Source of the DNA: Beaufortia kweichowensis
Taxonomy: Eukaryota; Chordata; Actinopteri; Cypriniformes; Gastromyzontidae
Length of the DNA stretch: 64,000 nt
NCBI GenBank assembly: GCA_019155185.1
Contig: CM032815.1
Coordinates: 13,814,903 to 13,878,902 of the forward strand
Direction of reading: 5' to 3'
Under the pieces are notes generated by a model. The model was given only the letters and a program-made list of their open reading frames with translations, did no database searches and was not told where the DNA came from. The translations under genes and the position numbers were made by a program. Position 1 is the first letter of the stretch; the number at the start of each line of letters is the position of its first letter. Positions 1-10,155 of the stretch are shown one piece after another.

Positions 1-181
1 TTAGAGGAAAATTACAAAAAATGTATTTATTTTATTTTATTAGAAATCTGTTTAACCAATGAGGTGTTCTCACGGTGACCCCTCGAGGTCGAGGGGCGGG
101 GTCAGGAAGGATAGGGAAAAAAACGTCTCAGGTTACGACTGTAACCTTTGTTCCCTAAGAGCGAATGAGACGCTGCGTCAG

Positions 182-325
182 CGTTTGACGCTATGGGAAC
201 GCCTTTGCGTGACTGCGTCTGAAGCACGTGTGAAAAATTGCTGAATGGCTAGACTGAACGTCACAGGCGGGTGACGTCAGGACCAGGAAGCTATAAAAGG
301 ACCTTGGGATGCACACACATTCAGC
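182..325 (+). repeat. DIRS left inverted terminal repeat
   Basis: This segment is the near-perfect reverse complement of 5719-5861. It runs from the cgtttgacgctatgggaacg block through the TATA-like ctataaaagg to the gcacacacattcagc end. The left side extends outward to about 124, and that extension is repeated in inverted form at about 390-427 and partly at 462-480 (cagcgtttgacgctatgaga). This matches the internal complementary region of DIRS elements, which templates the circular junction. Confidence 0.85.
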
Positions 326-1031
326 GTATAGTGCCGAAGCTGCGCCCAGGGATGCAGGGAGTATGGCAGGGAGACGCAGCGTCTAGTTCCCTCTTAGGGG
401 AACAAAGGTTACAGTCGTAACCTGAGACGCTCCCCGTCAAGGGAACTCAACGCAGCTGCGCCAGCGTTTGACGCTATGAGAGCGAGATCCCAAGCGCCGC
501 CAGCGCGAGCAAGTCCCTGGAAGTGTGTATCCATGAGAACACGACTATAGGAACTGACCCGGCGGTGAAAACCCAGACCCTGGCCCTCAGGCCAGGACCT
601 GTAGAGAGGGAGTAAAACGGCGAGATCTCCTGGCCGTTAATAACCGCAATAAGCCCCTCGGGGCGAAAGAGAAATGTACAGGACCTCGGTCCAGACACAG
701 CAAAAGCATACAGGGAATACACGACGAAATTCACTGGCCGGTATTCAGACAGGCATGAACGCATGGGCTCATCCAATGCGATAAGAGTCACCAGGACCCC
801 TCGGGGCCCTGGCTGAGGTGCACAGGAGTAAAGCCCTGATACTGGTAGCCGGCTCTCAAGCCAGGACCAGAAGAAAGAACATACGGAAAGACTCCGCTAA
901 CCGTTGTCTCAGTTCACATCGACCCCTCAAGGCTGAAGTGCACGGGGCCCCCTGGCACGGGGTCCTGACCCTCGAGCCAGGCCCCAAGAAAGAAGTAACA
1001 GCAGGACTGTTATTCAGAAAGGACGGACCCC

Positions 1032-2100
1032 TCAGTGCCGCAATACGTGGGAGCCTGGCGTGGAAGCCAGGTCCAGATCATAAAAACGCACAAACGTGAG
1101 CGGCGAGGACCAGCCGGCCGCATTACACACATCCTCGAGCGTGGCCCCTGACCTTAAGGCCTTAGAGGCCGCCATACCCCTGGTTGAGTGAGCTTTGACA
1201 GAAAGTGGAGACTGCTGTCCAGAAGCTTCATAAGCAAGTGAGATAGCCTCGACTATCCACCTGCTAAGAGTTGGTTTGGTCGCCGGCAGCCCAGCGGCGG
1301 GAGAACCAAAACACACAAACAGCTGCTCAGACTTTCTTAAGGGAGCAGTTCTGTGAACGTAGGCGTCCAGTGTGCCGCACTGGACACAGTAAATTAGCTT
1401 TTCCTGGTCGAATCCTTGAAGGAGGAGGACAGAAGGTTTAGAAGCGAATGTGCCTCGGCACATTGGTGGGAACTTTAGGCACATATCCTACCCTCGGGTA
1501 GAGAAAGGCCTTAACCATGCCCGGTGCGAATGCCAGGCATGAAGGAGAAACTGAGAGAGCTTGGAGATCGCCAACTCTCTTCAGAGAAGATACTGTCAAC
1601 AAGAAAATTGTCTTGAGGGTCAGGAATTTGGCCGACACTGTCTCAATGGGTTCGAACGGGGCAACCGCTAACCCTTGAAGTACCACCGCCAGGTCCCAAG
1701 TGGGGATTCTGGCACGCAACACAGGCCTTAGTCTCCTAGTACCACAGAGGAAGCGTATGACTAGTGGGTCTCGACCCACGGACTGGCCGTTAACAAGGCT
1801 ATGAAAGGCAGAGATAGCTGCCGCATAGACATTGATAGTCAAGGGCATCAGCCCTGAAGAAAAACGGTCTTGCAAGAACTCCAGCACCATGCTGATTGGG
1901 CAGTCTACTGGGTCTTGACGCCGACCTGAACACCAGGAAGAGAAGACTTCCCACTTTAAGGCGTATAGCTTCCTCGTGGAGGGAGCCCTGGATTGTAAAA
2001 TGGTGTCTACGACCTCGGTCGAAAGACCCGTGCTGGTGAACCTGGCCCCCTCAGAGGCCAGACCCACAGTTTCCACATCTCTGGGTGAGGGTGACGAATG
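1032..2100 (-). pseudogene. DIRS tyrosine recombinase, split by a frameshift
   Basis: The recombinase is read in two overlapping minus-strand frames. The first runs to 1438 and contains the N-terminal SAM-like core-binding region (TRKLYALKWEVFSSWC, INVYAAAISAFHS) and the box I arginine in SSLKRVGDLQAL. The second (1484-1032) contains the box II histidine and arginine (KAHSTRGMA), a tryptophan (AGWSSPLTF) and the candidate nucleophilic tyrosine in FVRFYDLDL. All catalytic positions of a tyrosine recombinase therefore survive, but they sit in different frames with a break between 1438 and 1484. The upstream part of the first frame (to 2742) is a shadow of the RT gene, so the true start lies near 2100. 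In DIRS elements this enzyme inserts the circular DNA. Confidence 0.8.
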
Positions 2101-4097
2101 GTGCCCTGCGACTGAGACAAGAGATCTTCCCTGACAGGCAGCCTCACCGGGGTGCCGTCTAGGAGCGAAATCAGGTCCGAGAACCATACTCGGGCCGGCC
2201 ATAACGGTGCGACCAGTAGGAGGCGAACCCCGTCCTGGCGCACCCTTTCCAGGACTCCCGGGAGCAGAGTGATCGGGGGAAAAGCGTACAGGCGTAGCCT
2301 CGGCCACGGATGTACGAGAGCGTCCAGTCCCAGTGGGGCTGGAGGTGTTAGGGAGAACCATAGAGGACAGTGCGTAGTCTCTTGAGACGCAAACAGGTCC
2401 ACTTCTGCTGGGAGAAAAATATCCCAGATCATTTGCACCACCTTGGGGTGAAGTCTCCATTCCCCTGGCCTCGGCCCCTGCCTCGACAGGGTGTCTGCTC
2501 CCACATTCAACCGTCCCAGGATGTACGCTGCTCTGACCGAGAGCAGCTTCCCTAGGGACCACATCAGAATCTGGTGTGCCAGTCTGTACAGAGGGGGCGA
2601 CCGCAGACCTCCTTGGTGGTTGATGTATGCAACCACCGATGTGTTGTCCGACAGGACCAAAACATGGTTGTTTCTGAGGCGAGGAAGGAACTGCCTTAAC
2701 GCAAGCTGTACCGCCATCATCTCTAGGTAATTTATATGCCACTCAAGCTGGCGGCCCCTCCATAAGCCTCTGGCGGAGCGGCCTTCCATTACCGCCCCCC
2801 AGCCCATCAGGGATGCGTCTGTCATTAGCATTATGCGATGACATATTGACCCCAGAACAGGGCCCTGGGAGAGAAACACAGGTTTCTTCCACACTACTAG
2901 TGCCCTCAGACACTTGTGAGTGACCTGAATAGTGCGTGAGGGGTTCCCCCTCGGGGAAAACCCTTTGGACTTGAGCCACCATTGTAAGGGTCTCATGTAC
3001 AGCAGGCCCAGAGGTATTACGCTGGCTGCGGCTGCCATGAGACCGAGAATCTGCTGAAACTGCAGGACTGTGACTCGTTGATGAAGCCTGACCCCTGTCA
3101 CGGCTGTCTGAATGGACCGTATGCGCGCTGAAGTGAGGCGTGCAGACATGACTCTCGAGTCCCATTCTACACCTAGGAAGGTTATTCTCTGAACCGGAGA
3201 AAGTGAACTCTTCTTGCCGTTCAGCCGTAACCCCAACAATTCCATATGAGCGAGAACAACATCTCGATGTTGAGCCGCTAAAGTCTCAGACTTGGCCAGA
3301 ATGAGCCAGTCGTCTATATAATTCAGTATGCGAATGCCCTGTAAACGCAGCGTTGACAGGGCAGCATCTACACATTTGGTAAAGGTGCGGGGTGACAGAG
3401 CTAGACCGAAGGGAAGCACCCGGTATTGGTACGCTACGCCCCCGAGAGTGAACCTCAGGAACTTTCTGTGCTTGGGAAGGATGGAGACATGGAAGTATGC
3501 GTCCTTCATGTCTATTGTGACAAACCAGTCCGCAGATCTGATTTGGGTCACAATCTGTTTGAGTGTAAGCATCTTGAACTTCAATTTCTTTACCGAGCGG
3601 TTCAACGTGCGCAGATCTAGAATAGGACGCAAGCCTCCGTCCTTCTTGGGAACTATGAAGTAGCGGCTGTAAAATCCCGCTTCTCTCTCTGGAGGAGGAA
3701 CTATTTCTATGGCCCCCTTTGCCAGGAGTGTGAGTACTTCGTGTTCCATGACCAGAGCTTCGTGCCCACCGAGGTGGGTCCCGACCCCTCTGAACACGGG
3801 CGGGCTTTGCCCGAACTGAATCGTGTAGCCGTATTCTATCACTTGTAGAACCCAGCATGAAATGTTTGGCAGAAGTTTCCACGCTGCCAGGTAATTCACT
3901 AAAGGAACCAACCCCTCGGGGCTGGTGTCTGGTCTTATGTGTTGTATCAACTCGGAACCCTGGGCTATACTGGCCGGGGAAAACTCGAGGGGGTGCGATG
4001 TTGAGCGCACCGTGTGGTGCCCGGATGCTGCTGCGCCCCGAAGCAGAGCGCGGGGACGGGTCAGCACATCCGGGTCAGCACATCCAGAGGAGGGCAC
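2007..4097 (-). CDS. DIRS reverse transcriptase / RNase H
   Basis: The open frame of 696 codons carries an RT domain at about residues 130-330: the first catalytic aspartate is in VTIDMKDAYFHV and the YIDDW box holds the other two. RNase H follows at about 410-530, with acidic residues in LMTDASLMGWGAV, YLEMMAVQLAL and VLSDNTSVVAYIN and the ending LGRLNVGADTLSR. After RNase H comes the DIRS-specific extension with AEVDLFAS and HPWPRLRLYAFPP. No protease or DDE integrase is present, as expected for DIRS. Its 3' part overlaps in another frame the start of the recombinase gene. No inactivating break is visible. Homology to retrotransposon RTs is clear from the motifs. Activity is not implied. 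Confidence 0.9.
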   Translation of the reverse strand: MPSSGCADPDVLTRPRALLRGAAASGHHTVRSTSHPLEFSPASIAQGSELIQHIRPDTSPEGLVPLVNYLAAWKLLPNISCWVLQVIEYGYTIQFGQSPPVFRGVGTHLGGHEALVMEHEVLTLLAKGAIEIVPPPEREAGFYSRYFIVPKKDGGLRPILDLRTLNRSVKKLKFKMLTLKQIVTQIRSADWFVTIDMKDAYFHVSILPKHRKFLRFTLGGVAYQYRVLPFGLALSPRTFTKCVDAALSTLRLQGIRILNYIDDWLILAKSETLAAQHRDVVLAHMELLGLRLNGKKSSLSPVQRITFLGVEWDSRVMSARLTSARIRSIQTAVTGVRLHQRVTVLQFQQILGLMAAAASVIPLGLLYMRPLQWWLKSKGFSPRGNPSRTIQVTHKCLRALVVWKKPVFLSQGPVLGSICHRIMLMTDASLMGWGAVMEGRSARGLWRGRQLEWHINYLEMMAVQLALRQFLPRLRNNHVLVLSDNTSVVAYINHQGGLRSPPLYRLAHQILMWSLGKLLSVRAAYILGRLNVGADTLSRQGPRPGEWRLHPKVVQMIWDIFLPAEVDLFASQETTHCPLWFSLTPPAPLGLDALVHPWPRLRLYAFPPITLLPGVLERVRQDGVRLLLVAPLWPARVWFSDLISLLDGTPVRLPVREDLLSQSQGTIRHPHPEMWKLWVWPLRGPGSPARVFRPRS

Positions 4098-4181
4098 AGG
4101 GAAGGACCGGGCGCTGTATAATGAGGCGTTATCCGATCCGACCCAAGGGGGCTGTGCGGGGGCAACCTGACTCCGCAGAAG

Positions 4182-5627
4182 TCAGGTGCCCCGCCTCTTA
4201 GACCCCTCCTTCTTCGCCTGGATAACGGCCCTCAGGTCCGTTTTAGGCTGAGAAGGATGGGGCTGAGAATGCCTCCCGGAGCCCCACTGACGTTGTGGTG
4301 GGGCTCGGGAGCTAACACTCTCCTTCTGTCTGGAGCGATAGGAAGTAGAAGGCTGAGGCTGCTCCCGCCCAGCAGCGTCAGCACCCTGATGACGGTGAGG
4401 GTGGAACTGAGAGAAAGCCGCGGCCTGACTCTTAGTTTCCCGGAACCTGTCGACAACTGTGCTAACAGCATCACCGAACAGGCCACCGGGAGAAAGCGGG
4501 GCATCAAGCAGCAAGGCTTTGTCGGCTGCTTTGATACCAGACAGATTTAACCAAAGGTGCCTCTCCGTAGCCACCAAGGCAGACATAGATCTTCCAACCG
4601 CCTTGGCTGTTTCAAGTATGGCGCGGAGAGACACATCAGTAGCCCGACGCAGCTCCTTAACTGCGTCCGGGTCCACACCCTCGTCCTCATCTAAATCCCG
4701 CAGCAGGTCCGCCTGATAAGCCTGGAGCATGGAGATCATATGAAGGCATGCTCCAGCCTGACCTGCTGCAGAATAAGCCTTCCCCACCAAAGCCAAAGTT
4801 GTTCTACACGGCTTTGATGGGAGTACCGGGGCTTTGAGTGACGATGCCGATGACGGGGACAGATAGCCCGCGAGCGTCTGTTCCACCGCTGGCATCGTCT
4901 CATACCCGTTCTCCTTAGCCCCCGCAATGTTAGAGTAGACAGACATTCGGGGGTTAAAAACACGGGCAGAGTATGGCCGGGACCATGATCCTGCTAATTC
5001 ATTATGAAGGTCAGGGAAAAATGGTAAGCCCCGGCGGTGAGGTGGATTTTTTTGTTTTAAAAAGCGCTCATCAAGTTTACTGGGTTGATGTGTGCTTTGA
5101 ACTTCCGCTGGCCAGTCAAGTTTTAACTGCGCGACTGCCCGCGTTACAACCTCAACGAGCTCTTCGTACATTGGGGGGCGTGATGGATCTTCGCTCCCCA
5201 TATCCGCGCTCTGCATATCTCCTTTCTCGGAGGAAGATAGCAAGAGACCCGGACTCCCGACTCGAGCTGCAGGAACCGCAGCGCGGGCTTGCTGCCCGAG
5301 CGCGAGAGAGGACGAAGCGGAGAGGGGCGGAGAAAGAGCTGAGCCCGTCTCTAACCCATCCGCTAAGTCCATCTGCGATCCCCATGACGGGAGACGCCAC
5401 TCTGCCTCGGCAGAAACGGCACCGCCACGGGAACCGCTCGCATGTTTATCTACACATGTGAGCCTAGAGCGGAGTGTGCAAAGGGGAAGGGCTTCACAAT
5501 GCTCGCAGTCGGCATTTTCGAGCGCCGACCGGGCATGATCTACCCCTAAACATACAACACAAAAGTCATGCTGATCCCCGCTCGTGATGTAGCGAGCACA
5601 GGGAGGCACACACTTTCTAAAAGACAT
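4182..5627 (-). CDS. DIRS Gag-like protein
   Basis: The open frame of 481 codons is the first gene of the DIRS element. The N-terminus is cysteine/histidine rich (MSFRKCVPPCARYI, then FCVVCLGVDHA and CEHCEALPLC within the first 60 residues). This looks like the putative zinc-binding start seen in vertebrate DIRS Gag proteins. A Ser/Ala-rich low-complexity middle follows, then a conserved helical region (about residues 150-400) and a Gln/Ser/Arg-rich basic tail that could bind RNA. No classical CCHC knuckle is present. The start at 5627 is the first ATG after the promoter-bearing terminal repeat. The next gene begins 85 bp beyond the stop. The frame is uninterrupted. Its role in particle assembly is inferred from position and family. 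Confidence 0.8.
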   Translation of the reverse strand: MSFRKCVPPCARYITSGDQHDFCVVCLGVDHARSALENADCEHCEALPLCTLRSRLTCVDKHASGSRGGAVSAEAEWRLPSWGSQMDLADGLETGSALSPPLSASSSLALGQQARAAVPAARVGSPGLLLSSSEKGDMQSADMGSEDPSRPPMYEELVEVVTRAVAQLKLDWPAEVQSTHQPSKLDERFLKQKNPPHRRGLPFFPDLHNELAGSWSRPYSARVFNPRMSVYSNIAGAKENGYETMPAVEQTLAGYLSPSSASSLKAPVLPSKPCRTTLALVGKAYSAAGQAGACLHMISMLQAYQADLLRDLDEDEGVDPDAVKELRRATDVSLRAILETAKAVGRSMSALVATERHLWLNLSGIKAADKALLLDAPLSPGGLFGDAVSTVVDRFRETKSQAAAFSQFHPHRHQGADAAGREQPQPSTSYRSRQKESVSSRAPPQRQWGSGRHSQPHPSQPKTDLRAVIQAKKEGSKRRGT

Positions 5628-5718
5628 GCTTTCACTTCACACACTCTTAATTACGGCGTTTTCGAGCGCCCTAGAAAAAAACACTCTCATACACACACGC
5701 GCAGCTGAAGGCACAAAA

Positions 5719-5861
5719 GCTGAATGTGTGTGCGTCCCAAGGTCCTTTATAGCTTCCTGGTCCTGACGTCACCCGCCTGTGACGTTCAGTCTAGCCATTC
5801 GGCAATTTTACACACATGCTTCAGACGCAGTCACGCAAAGGCGTTCCCATAGCGTCAAACG
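5719..5861 (-). repeat. DIRS right inverted terminal repeat with promoter
   Basis: This is the reverse complement of the left repeat, about 143 bp, and ends abruptly at 5861 where BEL/Pao coding sequence begins. Read on the minus strand it is the upstream end of the element. A TATAAAG box at 5751-5745 points toward the Gag start at 5627, about 120 bp downstream, which makes it the likely promoter. The same box is present in the left repeat but points into the 3' end of the element. Confidence 0.8.
5745..5751 (-). promoter_or_regulatory. Putative TATA box of the DIRS element
   Basis: Minus-strand TATAAAG inside the right terminal repeat, about 118 bp upstream of the Gag ATG. The left repeat has the matching sequence TATAAAAGG at about 293-301, consistent with both copies descending from one terminal repeat. 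The promoter role is inferred from position only. Confidence 0.5.
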
Positions 5862-6382
5862 AAGGTGAGTCTCTCCGACATGCTCTGAGAATAAGAGTGG
5901 CCCATGCACATGATCCTGAAGCAGGCCTCATGCATTTGTGGCAACGTCTAGACAAAAAATATGGTTCCCCAGAGGTAATTGAAGCATCTTCATTCAAACG
6001 TTTAGAGAGTTTTGCTAAGATTTTGCACAAAGACTTCAATCAGTTGCAAGCACTCGCAGATCTGCTCCTGGAGGTGCGAGCAGTGAAAGAGGAAGGAAAT
6101 CTTCCTGGTCTTGCATTCCTTGACACATCAAAGGGAATCAATTCCATCGTCGAGAAACTGCCACACAGTCTTCAGGAAGCATGGTTAGTTAAGGGAACAA
6201 AATACAAGAAAGAATATCTACTTCATTATCCGCCTTTTTCATACTTTGTTAAGTTCGTCAATGAGTATGCTGAAATGAGAACAGATCCCAGCTTCTCTTT
6301 TCAATCTTCCAACACATTGCCTCTTAAAGCTGAAACAATGCAGGAATTGGGATGCTTCCCAATGAAGCTGTCCCCTCCATAA
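5862..6382 (+). pseudogene. BEL/Pao Gag fragment (DUF1759-like)
   Basis: The open frame enters from the DIRS terminal repeat and becomes recognisable at 5862. LWQRLDKKYGSPEVIEASSF and ISNEIV-like capsid helices (INSIVEKLPHSLQEAWLVKG) match the DUF1759 capsid-like region of BEL/Pao polyproteins. The N-terminal part of Gag is absent, so the start in the open frame (5816, inside the DIRS repeat) is not biological. The frame stops at 6382, and the zinc-knuckle region continues in another frame from 6420. Confidence 0.75.
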
Positions 6383-6419
6383 AAGGAACCACTCACTAGT
6401 CAAATGCAGAGGTTTCAGA

Positions 6420-7094
6420 ATGAAGTCCTTAGCAGGAAGGAAGAGGTTTCTCAAGGACAATTCTATCTGCTACAGATGCTGCGTTTCCTCAGATCACAGG
6501 GCCAAAGACTGCAGGGTGACTATCCATTGTGCAGAATGCAATAGCCATGATCACGTCTCTGCTCTTCATGATGGTCCAGCTCCATGGCTCGACAAGGGAC
6601 CTCCCACACCAACAGAGGCTCAAGGCGGGGAGCAGGAGGAACCAACCGCCCCAGTGTCCACATCCGTCTGCACAGAAATATGTGGAACAGGGCTACAAGG
6701 AAAGTCATGCTCAAAAATCTGCCTAGTCAATGTTTACCCTGATGGTTGTCCTGAGGAAATGAAGCGCATATATGTCATGTTGGATGATCAGAGTAACCTC
6801 TCTTTAGCGAGGTCAGCTTTCTTTCATATGTTCAGTGTTCAAGGAGAAGTCTTCCCTTACACGAGGAGAACATGTTCAGGCACGGTTGATACCAGTGGGA
6901 GGAGAGCAAAAGACTTTGTGGTTGAGTCATTGGATGGAAAAGTATCGATGATGCTTCCAACACTCATCGAGTGTAATTCGATCCCTGACAATAGACTGGA
7001 GATTCCTACTCCTGAAGCGGCTGCTTACCACCTCATCTTCAAGCTATTGCCTCTCAGATACCTCCACTTGATCCTACAGCTGACATTCTCATAG
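6420..7094 (+). pseudogene. BEL/Pao zinc knuckle and aspartic protease region
   Basis: The first 50 residues contain a zinc-knuckle cluster (ICYRCCVSSDHRAKDC followed by CAECNSHDH). The second half contains a retropepsin-like segment: VMLDDQSNLSLARSAFF corresponds to the BEL/Pao protease box, in which the active-site aspartate lies in an LDD/LDSGS-type motif. The frame then stops at 7094, short of the RT. The segment 7095-7317 contains further decayed linker sequence. Confidence 0.65.
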
Positions 7095-7317
7095 GCAGAG
7101 ATCTTATCCATGCCCAAAGTTGGGTGGCTCCACTCCCGTTTCGCTATCCCAGAGAGCGCTTGCCCAACAACAGAGACCAGGCTGTCAGTCATCTCTTATC
7201 ACTTCGTCATACTCTGAAAAGGAAGACAGACATGAAAGACCATTATGTGGAATTCATGGAGACGATGTAAAAAAAAAACACGCTGAGATTGCTTCCCCTC
7301 TTGAAGACAACTAGGAA

Positions 7318-8590
7318 TGTTGGTACCTCCCAAGTTTTGCCATTTATCACCCACAAAAGCCAGGAAAGATCAGGATAGTGTTTGACTCAAGTGCTCAATA
7401 CTACAACATATCCTTGAATCAAGTGCTCCTTAAAGGCCCAAACCTGAACAACAGCCTGATAGGTGTAATCATCCGCTTCAGATCTGACTCCTATGCTGTG
7501 ATGGCAGACATTGAGCAAATGTTTCACAGCTTTCTGGTTAAAGAGGAACATCGTGATTACCTGCGCTTCTTGTGGTTTCAGGATCACAACCTTGATGGAG
7601 ATATTAAGGAGTACCGCATGAGGGTTCATGTCTTTGGAAATTGCCCCTCCCCATCAGTAGCAGTATACGGGCTCAAGAGAACAGCTGTAGAGGGAGAGGA
7701 GGAGTATGGAAGTGATGCCAGGCTCTTCTATGTTGACGACGGGTTGAAATCATTCAGTTCGGAAGCTGAGGCCATTGATGTACTGTACAGAGCTCAACAG
7801 ATGCTAGCACGAGCCAACCTCCGCCTACACAAAATCTCATCAAATAGCCCCGTCGTCATGAAAGCCTTCCCGAATGAGGATCTGGCCACTACTTTGCAGG
7901 GCCTTGATCTTGGTGTGAACTCACCAGCCATCCAACGAAGCTTAGGATTGTGCTGGGACTTGTCAACAGATACATTTGTATTTCAAGTTTCCATCAGCGA
8001 CAAACCTTACACTAAGCGAGGAGTGCTCTCTACCATCAACAGCTTGTACGACCCTTTGGGATTTGTAGTACCTGTAAGCATTGAGGGTCGCTCCATCCTG
8101 AGAGACATCTCTGGAAATGCAGATGATTGGGATGTCGTTCTGCCCAAAGTGAAACAAGAGCGATGGCAGAAAGATTCCCTCAAACATCTGCAAGGACTGA
8201 AAATCCCAAGAATGTATACCTCCACTTCATTGTCTAGTGCACACAAGAAAGAGGTCATTGTTTTTTGTGATGCTTCTACTAAAGCTGTGGGCCGTATGTC
8301 ACTATCCCACGACTTGAGTTATGTGCGGCTGTACTGGCAGTGGAAGTAGCAGAGATGCTTCAAGAACAGCTGGACACAACACTGGATGATGTGAGATTCT
8401 ACACTGACTCTAAGGTGGTGCTAGGATACATCTTCAATGAGACAAGGCGTTTTTACGTCTATGTTCACAACCGAGTACAGTGCATTAGACACTCTACGCG
8501 ACCACATCAGTGGAACTTTGTGCCCACTCATCTTAATCCAGCTGATTCTGCTAGCAGGGCCTCCATTCCTCCTACACGCAAGACAAGATG
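7318..8590 (+). pseudogene. BEL/Pao reverse transcriptase and RNase H
   Basis: RT is open from 7318 (YLPSFAIYHPQKPGKIRIVF) through VMADIEQMFHSFLV, which holds the first catalytic aspartate, to RLFYVDDGLKSF, the YVDD box typical of BEL/Pao. The thumb follows with SLYDPLGFVVPV. An RNase H start (VIVFCDASTKAVG) runs into a stop at 8349. The rest of RNase H (VRFYTDSKVVLGYIFNETR, HLNPADSASR) continues in another frame to about 8590. At least one frameshift disables the region. No ATG is expected because RT is part of a polyprotein. Confidence 0.8.
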
Positions 8591-8927
8591 AACTTGATAA
8601 CAGGCCCTACACCCTCATTATCCTGAAACAGATGCAGAGCTTTGTCCGGAGTGTATTACCTGTGTGACTAGCCTGTCACAAAGAAACTTTGGGAGTGTAC
8701 GGTTCCAACGATTCTCCAAATGGAACTCCATGCAAACGTGCCATGGCCTTTAACAACACATAGCCAAATCCTTCAAGCATGGGACAGGAGATGGCTGTCA
8801 TGGATGGCACATTTGCAACAAGCATAAGGGTGAAGAGCAGCTGAAACAGGCAAAAGCTACAATCATTCGAACTGTCCAGAGAGAAGTCTACAAAGATGAC
8901 TTTAAACGCCTAGAACAAGGTCAGTCT

Positions 8928-10155
8928 GTGCAAAGGTCAAGTCCTCTCAGCAAACTGTGTCCATTCATTGACACAGAAGGGATTCTCAGAGTAGGAGTTC
9001 GGCTGGGGAGAGCTCAACTGCCATCTGAAGAACTGTATCCAGCTCTCATCCCTGGTAAACATCATGTTACCCAGCTTTTGATTCAACACTTCCATGAGAA
9101 GGTGTGTCACCAAGGCCGTCATCTCACAGAAGGTGCCATCAGGGCAGGCAGCTACTGGATTGTTGGAGGTAAGAGATCAGTCAGCAGCTCTATCTTCAAC
9201 TGTGTTACCTGTCGCAAATTGAGAGGCAAACAAGAGGTGCAGATCATGGCAGATTTACCAGCCGACAGATTACACATAGACCCACCATTTACATATGTGG
9301 GGCTGGATGTATTCGGTCCATGGCCAGTCGTGGTCAGGAAAACACGAGGAAGTCATCGAGTCTATGAGTGCTTCGTGTTTTATCAATTCCCTGCGGCGTT
9401 TCTTTGCCATCAGAGGCCCTGCCAAGATCTTGAGGTCTGATTGTGGAACCAACTTTGTGAGAGCCTGCAAAGAGCTACAAATTGACAAGCAAGGTTGCCA
9501 CAACACAAACATCCAAGCTTACCTATCGGATAACCAATGTTGCTGGCAGTTCAATCCTCCACATGCTTCACATATGGCAGGGTCCTGGGAGCGCATGATT
9601 GGAGTTGCCCGACGTATCCTTGATGCCCTGCTCAAGCAACATAGCCCTGCAAGGCTCACACATGAAGTTTTGGTAACATTCATGGCAGAAGTAAGTGCCA
9701 TTGTGAATGCTCGCCCCTTAACTGCAGTCTCCACTGATCCAGAACAGCCAATGATACTAACACCAGCAATGCTACTCACGCAGAAAGTTGGAGCCCCACC
9801 AGTACCACTTGGCCAATTTGAAAGTCACGACCTATGCAAAGCCCAGTGGCGTCGTGTTCAGTATTTAGCCAATGTCTTCTGGGGTAGATGGAAGAATGAA
9901 TATTTGAGTGGGCTTCAAGGACGTCGCAAGTGGCGCACATCTAAGCCAAACCTACAGGATGGAGATGTTGTGCTTCTGAAAGATGCCCAGGAGAAAAGAA
10001 ATGACTGGCCAGTTGGTATCATAACTAAAACCTACCCAAGTCAGGATGGCAAAGTTAGAAAGGTTGAAGTAAAAATCATGAGGAAAGGTGAACAAAGGTT
10101 CTTCCTGAGACCAGTCACTGAGCTTGTTCTTCTGGTTTCTAAGGACATAAATTAA
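8928..10155 (+). pseudogene. BEL/Pao integrase with DUF5641-like tail
   Basis: The first frame (8928-9440) carries the integrase zinc-binding HHCC region (HFHEKVCHQGRHLTEG ... CVTCRKLRG) and the first core aspartate in YVGLDVFGPWPV. A frameshift near 9300-9350 moves the rest into the frame ending at 10155. That frame contains the second aspartate (ILRSDCGTNFVRACKEL) and the glutamate (MAGSWERMIGVARRILD). The C-terminus (WRRVQYLANVFWGRWKNEYL ... LKDAQEKRNDWPVGII) is the DUF5641 domain found in BEL/Pao integrases. Confidence 0.82.

Larger units (their letters stand above)
124..5861 (-). mobile_element. DIRS-type tyrosine-recombinase retrotransposon
   Basis: The element codes on the minus strand in the order Gag (5627-4182), reverse transcriptase/RNase H (4097-2007), tyrosine recombinase (about 2100-1032). 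It has inverted, not direct, terminal repeats (182-325 and 5719-5861) and an internal segment at about 390-427 that is complementary to the left outer end at about 124-155. This layout is diagnostic of DIRS elements, which replicate through a circular intermediate and integrate with a tyrosine recombinase instead of a DDE integrase. Gag and RT frames are open, but the recombinase is split by a frameshift at about 1440-1484, so this copy is probably not autonomous. The left boundary is approximate. Bases 1-123 are flank I could not classify. Confidence 0.9.

Noticed and set aside
474..1099. Small open frames inside the DIRS 3' region on both strands
   Set aside because: No similarity to any family; they lie in the non-coding internal complementary region and its surroundings.
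1484..2742. N-terminal 200 codons of the 434-codon minus-strand frame as recombinase
   Set aside because: That part overlaps the RT/RNase H gene in another frame and is low-complexity. Recombinase similarity starts near 2100.
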